64,000 bases of DNA from an uncultured Anaerolineae bacterium (GTDB lineage Bacteria; Chloroflexota; Anaerolineae; Promineifilales; Promineifilaceae), in the NCBI GenBank assembly GCA_905479495.1, contig CAJQMR010000042.1, positions 1 through 64,000 on the forward strand, in the 5' to 3' direction. Numbering within the stretch: the stretch's first letter is position 1; each line of letters starts with the position of its first letter. A program made the position numbers and the translations under genes. Positions 1-10,965 of this stretch are shown in pieces. The notes below the pieces were generated by a model that was not told where the DNA came from, did not search any database, and worked only from the letters and a program-made list of their open reading frames with translations.

Positions 1-1031
<1,031 letters not shown>

Positions 1032-1206
1032 TAAGGAGTTCTTATGAGGCTGAAAAGCTTTGTACACTCCAGGTCAAGCACTTTAACTTAGGTTGAAGTG
1101 TCCCAATCTTTGCCTATTGTTTTTATCACTCTTCAGTTGTTAAGGTCGTTTAACACATTGCAGTTAAGTTCAGCTTGTATTATTAGCCGCGGAGATTAAT
1201 AATTAA

Positions 1207-1280
1207 GGGCCTGTAGCTCAGCTGGTTAGAGCGTTCCTCTGATAAGGGAGAGGTCGTTGGTTCGAGTCCAACCAGGCCCA
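1207..1280 (+). tRNA. tRNA-Ile (GAT)
   Basis: A full cloverleaf is present in the 16S-23S spacer. The acceptor stem GGGCCTG (1207-1213) pairs with CAGGCCC (1273-1279), with discriminator A1280. The anticodon GAT is at 1241-1243 in the loop CTGATAA, and the T-loop is TTCGAGT. CCA is not encoded. tRNA-Ile followed by tRNA-Ala in this spacer is a classic bacterial rRNA operon arrangement. Confidence 0.97.
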
Positions 1281-1288
1281 CCTTGTTA

Positions 1289-1361
1289 GGGGATGTAGCT
1301 CAGTTGGGAGAGCGCCGCCTTTGCACGGCGGAGGTCAGGAGTTCGAGCCTCCTCATCTCCA
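1289..1361 (+). tRNA. tRNA-Ala (TGC)
   Basis: The acceptor arm GGGGATG (1289-1295) pairs with CATCTCC (1354-1360) through one G-T wobble, with discriminator A1361. The anticodon stem CCGCC/GGCGG encloses TTTGCAC with anticodon TGC at 1322-1324, and a standard TTCGAGC T-loop follows. It lies 8 bases after tRNA-Ile and is co-transcribed with the rRNAs. CCA is not encoded. Confidence 0.97.
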
Positions 1362-1456
1362 TGTTTCTGTTAAAAGATTAAAGGATTTCAATCAATTTTG
1401 GTTAAACAGTTATTGGCTTTTTAGTGGTTTCTTTAGTCGCCTTCTTGCTTTAATGG

Positions 1457-1485
1457 AGTCCGGCTAAATGCTGGACTTTTTCTTT
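1457..1485 (+). terminator. Terminator-like hairpin inside the tRNA-Ala/23S spacer
   Basis: AGTCCGGC (1457-1464) pairs with GCTGGACT (1470-1477) through one G-T wobble and a five-base loop, and is followed by TTTTTCTTT. This looks like an intrinsic terminator in the middle of an rRNA operon. The rest of the 334-base spacer (1362-1695) holds a second hairpin, GATAGCTTT/AAAGCTATC at 1576-1596, and the 5' arm of the 23S processing stem; I see no other gene in it. The element could be passed by rRNA antitermination or serve as a processing hairpin. Confidence 0.5.
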
Positions 1486-1669
1486 GATAATTTGAAATAA
1501 ATCTTAAGTGCTTGGTTTTTGACCGCAACGTTAGTGATGTTGTTTTTAAAGACTAGTTACTTAAGTTTGTAGCTAGATAGCTTTTTTAAAGCTATCGCAC
1601 ATTAATAACTAAATAGTAATCGCAAAATTTCTACAAATTGTGCATCAAGCAACAATAACAATGTACGTG

Positions 1670-1692
1670 AGAAAGTCGAATTCTCCGTATCA
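1670..1692 (+). other. 5' arm of the 23S rRNA processing stem
   Basis: The 23 bases at 1670-1692 are complementary to 4668-4690 just after the 23S gene, with one short mismatch (GT opposite AC). Together they form a long double-stranded stem looping out the whole 23S precursor, the typical substrate of RNase III in bacterial rRNA maturation. The pairing is seen directly; the enzyme is inferred. Confidence 0.8.
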
Positions 1693-1695
1693 TGT

Positions 1696-4661
<2,966 letters not shown>

Positions 4662-4667
4662 TTCACT

Positions 4668-4690
4668 TGATACGGAGAATTCGGTTTTCT
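4668..4690 (+). other. 3' arm of the 23S rRNA processing stem
   Basis: This is the reverse complement of 1670-1692 apart from a two-base internal mismatch. It closes the precursor stem around 23S rRNA. The stretch from here to the 5S gene (4691-4756) shows no other feature. Confidence 0.8.
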
Positions 4691-4756
4691 GACGAATACA
4701 TGATTTGAAGTTTTAGATTACTATTTAGTATTAATTGATCTTTTTGTTTATAAGAA

Positions 4757-4893
4757 GGTCTCTTGGTGATTTGAGCGGCGAAGGTACACCCGGTCCCATC
4801 CCGAACCCGGAAGTTAAGCTCGCTAGCGCTGATGGTACTTGGGGGGCGACTCCCTGGGAGAGTAGGTCATTGCCAAGAGACCTTTTTATTTTC
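4757..4893 (+). terminator. rRNA operon terminator formed with the 5S end helix
   Basis: GGTCTCTTGG (4757-4766) is the perfect complement of CCAAGAGACC (4873-4882), and a T-rich tail TTTTTATTTTCC follows at once. The extended 5S terminal helix plus U-tract should act as an intrinsic terminator ending the rRNA transcript. No separate hairpin is visible further on. Confidence 0.6.
4761..4878 (+). rRNA. rrf: 5S ribosomal RNA
   Basis: About 118 bases, with the conserved loop CCCATCCCGAACCCGGAAGTTAA split around 4795-4817 and terminal pairing of TCTTGG with CCAAGA. It is the last gene of the rRNA operon, about 100 bases after 23S. The ends are judged from the terminal helix and may be off by one or two bases. 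Confidence 0.95.
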
Positions 4894-4941
4894 CTCTCTG
4901 TTTCTTCTTCTTTTCTCAACCCATTCGAATAGGTGTTTTGA

Positions 4942-6246
4942 ATGCAAGAGTATATTTTCCTGTTGAGGAATAACAGAAATTATCGTCATTTATGGTTGGG
5001 TAATGTTGTATCTCAGCTAGGTGACTGGTTTAATCTGATCGCGGCAGCGGAGCTGATAACTGAATTAAGCAATTCTGGGGTAGCTATTAGCTACCTTTTT
5101 TTGGCTCGATTTTTGCCACTGTTTTTATTTAGCCCCCTAGCAGGCGTTTTGGCTGATCGGTATAACCGTCGGAATTTGATGGTTATTTCTGATGTGCTAC
5201 GGGCGATTGTGGTTTTGGGCTTTTTAGTTGTGGGGGTCACGGGGCAAGTTTGGGTTTTTTATTTGCTGACGGTGGCCCAGTTTGCTTTAAGTGCCTTGTT
5301 TACGCCGGCTCGTTCGGCCGTTGTGGCGATGGTGGTTGATCGACGAGAGTTGGTGACGGCCAATGCCTTGGATAGCTTTACCTGGAGCACGATGTTGGCT
5401 TTGGGGGCGTTTCTGGGTGGGGTGGTTGCGGCCGTTTTTGGGGCAGAAACTGCCTTTGTTTTGGATGCGTTAACTTTTGTGCTTTCGGCTTGGTTTATTA
5501 GTCGAATCACTTTAAAGGTTGTGCAGGCTTTGCCTGGGGAAGAGAGCCAGGGGGGCTGGCTTGATTTTGTGGATGGGTTTCGCTATTTGTGGGGACGGCC
5601 GTATCTGCTTATTCTTAGCTTGATTAAGGCAACTGGCTCTCTGGTGTGGGGCGCGGTTAACGTTTTGGAGATCAGCTTTGCCAATAATGTATTCCCGCTA
5701 ACGATGTTTCCTCTGGCAGCAGCACTGCATATTGAAGATGGTGGTACTGCCTCATTGGGCATCATCTATGTAATGAGTGGGTTGGGGACTGGATTAGGAC
5801 CTTTGTTTATGCGGCGGGTCTTGGGGAGCCGTCCCCCCAGGTTGATTTTGGGGGCGACGATTGGGATGGCGCTGGTGGCAATCGGCATCTGGGGCTTGGG
5901 TGCTGCCCCAACATTTGGTCTGTTTTTGCTGGCGACCTTTGTGCGTACGGTGGGCAGCGGAACCATGTGGGTGTTTTCGGCCGTTTTGCTGCAAATTGTG
6001 GTGCCGGATCGGTATCGGGGACGAGTATTTGCCTTTGAGTTTGCCATGCTGACGCTGACTCAGTCGATTTCGACACTGTTGGCAGGTGTGTTGCAGGATT
6101 CACCGCTGTGGGGCTTGAACCAGACAGCCCTGTTGTTTGCGGGGATGGGGGTGTTGTTCTCGTTTGGCTGGGTTAGTTTTTACAGTTGGTCGCGGCAGAA
6201 TTCAACCCATGAGCGCGTCCAGGCGTTTTGGTCTGCGGGGGACTAA
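4942..6246 (+). CDS. MFS transporter, DHA3-type exporter
   Basis: This 434-residue protein is predicted to be a 12-segment major facilitator superfamily exporter in the cytoplasmic membrane. The N-terminus (NYRHLWLGNVVSQLGDWF, residues 13-30) is typical of the MFS_3/EntS-like DHA3 group that exports drugs or siderophores by proton exchange. The loop 2-3 signature is seen as G-VLADRYNRR at residues 68-77. The length is normal and hydrophobic segments run to about residue 415. The ATG at 4942 is the first in frame. The gene ends in a 4-base convergent overlap with the GNAT gene. The substrate cannot be told from sequence. Confidence 0.85.
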   Translation: MQEYIFLLRNNRNYRHLWLGNVVSQLGDWFNLIAAAELITELSNSGVAISYLFLARFLPLFLFSPLAGVLADRYNRRNLMVISDVLRAIVVLGFLVVGVTGQVWVFYLLTVAQFALSALFTPARSAVVAMVVDRRELVTANALDSFTWSTMLALGAFLGGVVAAVFGAETAFVLDALTFVLSAWFISRITLKVVQALPGEESQGGWLDFVDGFRYLWGRPYLLILSLIKATGSLVWGAVNVLEISFANNVFPLTMFPLAAALHIEDGGTASLGIIYVMSGLGTGLGPLFMRRVLGSRPPRLILGATIGMALVAIGIWGLGAAPTFGLFLLATFVRTVGSGTMWVFSAVLLQIVVPDRYRGRVFAFEFAMLTLTQSISTLLAGVLQDSPLWGLNQTALLFAGMGVLFSFGWVSFYSWSRQNSTHERVQAFWSAGD

Positions 6247-6698
6247 ATCGCTTTCTCAAAATGTGTGTCGCCATCTTGATGACCGATAATTTGGAAGCCA
6301 TTGGCCTGGTAAAATGCTACGACATCGAGCCAGGTTTGGGTTGTTTCCAGGACGATTTTGTGGAAGTGACGCTGCTGTGCTGCTAATTGAAGGTGGTGCA
6401 AAATAAGCTGACCAAGCCCCTGCCGACGATTTTCTTTTTTGACAGACATGCGGACGATACGGCCGTATCCCGCCATCCCCTTTTCCGAAATTAAAGCCCC
6501 ACAACCGATAATCTCCTCATCTTGCACCGCCAGCAAAAATGTTTCGCTCTGGTAGCTATGAACAATGTCATTGAGATCGGGGTTAAGTGTGGGATCCAGC
6601 GTGCCCCAATGATCGGCTAATCCAGCCAGGATGAGTTGTTTGGTGGCCGCTTGATCGGCTGGTTGAAACGGCCGTATTGTCACGTTGTTTTGCTCCAT
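6243..6698 (-). CDS. GNAT-family N-acetyltransferase
   Basis: This 151-residue protein has a single GNAT fold that would transfer acetyl from acetyl-CoA to an amine. The pyrophosphate-binding motif is RRQGLGQ (residues 91-97), preceded by the beta-4 strand GRIVRMSV (79-86). The C-terminal AFYQANGFQIIG (residues 128-139) is the standard FYxxxGF element. I chose the ATG at 6698 because GGGGAAGG lies about 9-12 bases upstream; a longer reading from 6785 has no ribosome-binding site. The stop overlaps the convergent MFS stop by 4 bases. The substrate is unknown. Confidence 0.82.
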   Translation of the reverse strand: MEQNNVTIRPFQPADQAATKQLILAGLADHWGTLDPTLNPDLNDIVHSYQSETFLLAVQDEEIIGCGALISEKGMAGYGRIVRMSVKKENRRQGLGQLILHHLQLAAQQRHFHKIVLETTQTWLDVVAFYQANGFQIIGHQDGDTHFEKAI

Positions 6699-6827
6699 TT
6701 CCAGTGCCTTCCCCATTGAATAATAAAGCCAAAAATTATATACTGCTACCGACTTGTTTGTGCCAGATAACGATCGGCGAGCCACTCAAACAGCTTTCCA
6801 ACATTAAACATTGAAAGGGAGGAGACC

Positions 6828-9089
6828 ATGTTCCGTCGCTATGTAGTCTTAGGTCTCTTAATCAGTCTGAGTATAATTTTTTTGTTCGTGCTTCGGACCA
6901 CTCTGGTTCAAAGTAGCCCAGATCCAAAGCAAACGACATTTTCCCCACAACAATTATTGACCGCTACGCCACACGATACATCTGTTTTGCAACCTGTCGA
7001 TATCGACCAGGATGGCGATCTGGATCTATTTTCCAGTGGTTTGGTTGGTGGGCAACTGCTTTGGTATGAAAATCGCGGTTTTTCTGAGCCAACCTTCACG
7101 ATTCATTTGTTGCCAACCGCCTTTGAGGATGTGGAAGCATTGGCCACGGCCGATTTAGACAAGGATGGTGATTTGGATTTGCTGGTTGGTGCATTACTGG
7201 AAGATGCCATCTATTGGTATGAAAACCCGGGTGGCCAACCTATTCAGTTTGTAACGCATTTGTTAGCATCTGGTGTTGATGGGCCACGTGCCATAAAAAC
7301 GGCCGATCTCGACGGTGACGGTGATCAGGATGTACTCACGGCTTCGAGTGGCGATAACACCGTTGCCTGGTACGAAAACAACGATGCCCTGTTTACTCAA
7401 CACATTGTTACCGACACCTTGGATGGTGCTTACGCTGTCTATCCAGCCGATTTGGACAAAAATGGATACATCGATCTGGTTGTGGCCGGGTATGGAGCCG
7501 ATTCAATTGTGTGGTTTGCCCATGATGGCGGCATGGTGCCCACATTTACGGCACATGTGATCACGGATACGGCCGTTCATGCAGCGGCCGTTTTTGTGGC
7601 AGATGTTGATAAGGACGGCCATCTGGATATTTTGTCGGCTTCGGTTGGGGACAATACCATCGCCTGGTATGAAAATGATGGAACCACACTGCCTACCTTC
7701 ACGCCGCACATTGTATCTGACGCAGCTTTGGTTCCTTGGGCTGTCTCTGCCGCTGATGTGGATAAAGATGGCGATTTGGATGTGCTGTCCGGCTCCACCA
7801 GCAGTGGACAGCTTATTTGGTACGAAAACGACGGGGCCACACTGCCTAGCTTTACCCTCCACGAGGTGACAACGGCCGCTTATTCTCGCTCGGTTTTTGC
7901 TGTAGATTTAGATGAAGATACTTATCTTGATTTGCTGACGATCAAAATGAGGCAAATTGTCTGGTATGAAAATAACGGTGCCGTCCTGCCGGACTTTACG
8001 TTTCATTATGCCGTAACGCCAACATTTGGCGCGCATGGCGTGTATGCGGCCGATATGGACGGCGATGGGGATATAGATGTGCTTTCTACCTCAGCTGATG
8101 ATGGGCAGGTGGCTTGGTATGAGAGTGATGGGGATGCAAAACCAGAATTTACTGCCAGAACCATAACGACGGACACGATACGGCCGTTGCGCGTCATCGC
8201 CGCCGACCTCAATGGGGACAAGCATCTAGATGTGGTTTCTTCTTCTCGTTTAGATGGCAAGATCGCCTGGTACGCTAACAACGGTAGCCAGCCGCCCAAC
8301 TTTACCATGTTTACTATCACGACAGACCTTGAAAATCCTGTCTCATTGGATTTTGCTGATATGGATGGGGATGATGATTTAGACCTTGTCTCCGGGGCAG
8401 GCGATGTGCCGGTTGCCTGGTATGAAAATAGCGGGGGATTGACCCCCACGTTCACTATGCACGAAGTATACACAGACGTAACAGGTGTGTTTGCTATTGT
8501 AGCGGTGGACGTAGACGGGGATAAAGATGTAGATATTGTGGGCGGGTCTGCCAATGAGCATCTGTATTGGTTTGAAAACAATGGTGCTGTTTCGCCAGCC
8601 TTTACACCTCATCTTGTGGATACATTTTTGTATTCGCAACACGTTTATGCAGCCGATGTCAATGGTGATGGCGACATGGACATACTCGCAACTTCTGGGG
8701 CTTACTGGGACAACAACATTGTGGCCTGGTACGAAAATGACGGTGCGTCACTGCCTGGCTTCACCCCGCACACCATCACCACAGACACGATAACCACCAA
8801 ATTTGTTTACGCCACAGATATTGATAAAGATGGGGACGTGGACGTTTTCTCAGCTTCGCAGGCGGATGACAAAGTCGTCTGGTATGAAAACGATGGCGCT
8901 GATCCACCCGCTTTTACGACACACGTTCTCTCAGACAAGGCTGATGGGGCGCGTTCCCTTTTTGCGGCCGACTTGAACGGCGATGGCTGGCAGGATTTGC
9001 TGTTTGCCTCATTTGAAGATGGCAAAATTGGCTGGCACCAAAACATCCCGCCACTGTATGAGCTATTTTTACCGGTCGTCAACAAGTGA
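6828..9089 (+). CDS. Secreted FG-GAP/VCBS beta-propeller repeat protein with LPxV tail
   Basis: This 753-residue exported protein has an N-terminal signal segment (residues 7-25, hydrophobic after FRR). About 14 repeats of 45-50 residues follow, each with a calcium-binding D-x-D-x-D-G-D-x-D box and a WYEN motif, for example DLDKDGDLDLL near residue 105. FG-GAP/VCBS repeats fold into beta-propellers used in adhesion or carbohydrate contact. The extreme C-terminus is YELFLPVVNK, shared in form with four other exported proteins here. A strong GGGAGGAG ribosome-binding site precedes the ATG. It is followed after 33 bases by two beta-helix proteins and probably forms one surface-protein operon with them. 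No catalytic domain is recognised. Confidence 0.88.
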   Translation: MFRRYVVLGLLISLSIIFLFVLRTTLVQSSPDPKQTTFSPQQLLTATPHDTSVLQPVDIDQDGDLDLFSSGLVGGQLLWYENRGFSEPTFTIHLLPTAFEDVEALATADLDKDGDLDLLVGALLEDAIYWYENPGGQPIQFVTHLLASGVDGPRAIKTADLDGDGDQDVLTASSGDNTVAWYENNDALFTQHIVTDTLDGAYAVYPADLDKNGYIDLVVAGYGADSIVWFAHDGGMVPTFTAHVITDTAVHAAAVFVADVDKDGHLDILSASVGDNTIAWYENDGTTLPTFTPHIVSDAALVPWAVSAADVDKDGDLDVLSGSTSSGQLIWYENDGATLPSFTLHEVTTAAYSRSVFAVDLDEDTYLDLLTIKMRQIVWYENNGAVLPDFTFHYAVTPTFGAHGVYAADMDGDGDIDVLSTSADDGQVAWYESDGDAKPEFTARTITTDTIRPLRVIAADLNGDKHLDVVSSSRLDGKIAWYANNGSQPPNFTMFTITTDLENPVSLDFADMDGDDDLDLVSGAGDVPVAWYENSGGLTPTFTMHEVYTDVTGVFAIVAVDVDGDKDVDIVGGSANEHLYWFENNGAVSPAFTPHLVDTFLYSQHVYAADVNGDGDMDILATSGAYWDNNIVAWYENDGASLPGFTPHTITTDTITTKFVYATDIDKDGDVDVFSASQADDKVVWYENDGADPPAFTTHVLSDKADGARSLFAADLNGDGWQDLLFASFEDGKIGWHQNIPPLYELFLPVVNK

Positions 9090-9122
9090 TTTGCCATAAC
9101 TAAATAGAGGAAGGACCACCAG

Positions 9123-10952
9123 ATGAAAAAGAGATGGATTTTTGTAGCTGTTTTCTTGCCGTTGCTGGGTTTGGCTTTGTTTTTGCGTACGTTTACCAGC
9201 AGCGTGGTAGCTAAACCGCAGATGGTTGAAGTGGGTGGCATGCTGACGGAAGATACGGTGTGGACGGCCGTAAACAGTCCCTACGTATTAACGAGCTCTA
9301 TCCAAATTCCTGCGGGGATCACCCTTACGGTGGAACCGGGCGTTACTGTATTTGGCCAGGGGATTAATGGGATTATCGTTCAAGGAAAAATTGTAGCCGT
9401 AGGAACGGATACCTCACCGGTAACATTTACCTCTCTCGCTGATTCCGCACCAGGGGAATGGGCCGGATTCTTTTTCTGGGATGGATCTGGTCATTTTGAA
9501 AATGCGGTAATTAAATACGGGGGATACCCGATTAACGGATACCCTTTGTCTGGAACAAACGTAAACGTTGCTGGCCTGGCCGGTAGTGAGGGCGTGACAA
9601 TTCGAAATAGTATTATTCAGGGTAGTAATGGGTTTGGCATGTTTGTTCCGATAAGTTATCTGGATTCGCTCCATTTAGAAAATGTTACTTTTACCCAAAA
9701 TATCACCGATCGGGTTCGAATGACTGCGGCATTCGGCTCAACCATTACCACGAATGTCACTTTATCCGCTAACCCCGGTCTAGAAGGTTATGAGTTTGAA
9801 TATGGTGGTTTGATTGTTGCTGACGGAATTTTAACACTTGAACCGGGCACAGCGTTGCTGAGCCCACCTGAATCAGGGATCATTTTGGAAGGAGGCCATT
9901 TAACGGCCGTTGGCACGCCCGAAAAACCAATTACCTTTACCTCCAATACAGATTCAGCCACCGATCGTTGGGGTGGACTCTTTTTCTGGGATGGTTCAGC
10001 AGAGTTGGTCAATACTCGAATTCGCTTTGCTGGGGAGGATGTAGGGCAGCAGGCCGTGAGCGCGTTGCATGTGTATGAAGTGCCGGCTGGCAAGGATGTG
10101 GTTGTGGAAAATAGCATCATCTATGGCAGCGGCGGGTATGCCATTGCCGTAGAGGTAGACAACTTGCACCAACTGCACATGCAAAACAATCAGTTTATTA
10201 ATAATGCGATGAACCGGATTTTACTGCTGCCAGATATTGATGGTGGCGACGGCTCATTAGTGGGCTCGGTGAGTTTGCCTGGACAGGAAGGGCTGGAAAG
10301 CTATGAATTGCTGGCCCCGGGATTGATTGTGCCCGGCGGTGTGACGCTGACGATGGGTGCCGATGCTACCTTGATGAGCGCCAGTGGTGTTGGCGTGCAA
10401 ATCAATGGTGGTCATCTGGATGTAATGGGGACAGAGACAGCGCCTGTGCAATTCACATCGGTGGCTGACAGCGGCCCTGGCGAGTGGCTGGGCTTGCGCT
10501 TTGTGGATGGCACGGCCGTTTTTAACCATGCTGAGTTACGTTTTGCCGATGATAATTTGGTGGTGAGCAATACGGCCGTTTCTCTACAAAATACGCACAT
10601 ACACGATGCTAATAATAACGGCTTGCAAATTCAGGGTGGGGCGGTAACGGCCGATTGCACCACCTTCAACAATAATGGCAATGCTGGCGTGTCCGTGACA
10701 AATGATGCCACGCCGAACCTCATGATTACGAATTCAAACATCTACGGCAATACGAATTTTGGCCTGTTCAGTGTCTACGTTGATCAAGTAGATGCCCGCA
10801 ACAATTGGTGGGGGGACCCAACCGGGCCAGCCGGGATTGGTCCTGGCGGCGGCGACGCGATTCAAGGAAATGTGCTTTTCTCACCCTGGCAAACAGAAGC
10901 AACTTGTCTGACATCTTATTTGCTGTATCTACCCAACGTGGTGACCCCTTAA
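9123..10952 (+). CDS. Secreted parallel beta-helix repeat protein with LPxV tail
   Basis: This 609-residue protein has a signal peptide (residues 1-30, probable cut after Ala30 before KPQM). The body consists of beta-helix rungs of the pectate-lyase-like/right-handed type. Three larger modules recur, each opening with a phrase such as ITLTVEPGVTVFGQG and containing PVTFTSLADSAPGEWAG-like rungs. Near the end is VDARNNWWGDPTGPAGIG, a conserved cap of such proteins, then the tail YLLYLPNVVTP. AGGAAGGA precedes the ATG. Such proteins bind or cleave polysaccharides, but no catalytic residues could be identified. It shares both ends with the next gene and is clearly its paralogue. Confidence 0.86.
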   Translation: MKKRWIFVAVFLPLLGLALFLRTFTSSVVAKPQMVEVGGMLTEDTVWTAVNSPYVLTSSIQIPAGITLTVEPGVTVFGQGINGIIVQGKIVAVGTDTSPVTFTSLADSAPGEWAGFFFWDGSGHFENAVIKYGGYPINGYPLSGTNVNVAGLAGSEGVTIRNSIIQGSNGFGMFVPISYLDSLHLENVTFTQNITDRVRMTAAFGSTITTNVTLSANPGLEGYEFEYGGLIVADGILTLEPGTALLSPPESGIILEGGHLTAVGTPEKPITFTSNTDSATDRWGGLFFWDGSAELVNTRIRFAGEDVGQQAVSALHVYEVPAGKDVVVENSIIYGSGGYAIAVEVDNLHQLHMQNNQFINNAMNRILLLPDIDGGDGSLVGSVSLPGQEGLESYELLAPGLIVPGGVTLTMGADATLMSASGVGVQINGGHLDVMGTETAPVQFTSVADSGPGEWLGLRFVDGTAVFNHAELRFADDNLVVSNTAVSLQNTHIHDANNNGLQIQGGAVTADCTTFNNNGNAGVSVTNDATPNLMITNSNIYGNTNFGLFSVYVDQVDARNNWWGDPTGPAGIGPGGGDAIQGNVLFSPWQTEATCLTSYLLYLPNVVTP

Positions 10953-10965
10953 AAGAGGAAAAATT

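Noticed and set aside
6828-9089. CRISPR-like periodic repeats
   Set aside because: The periodicity is that of protein FG-GAP repeats in an intact frame and repeats are not identical at DNA level. No spacer/repeat array exists in the window.
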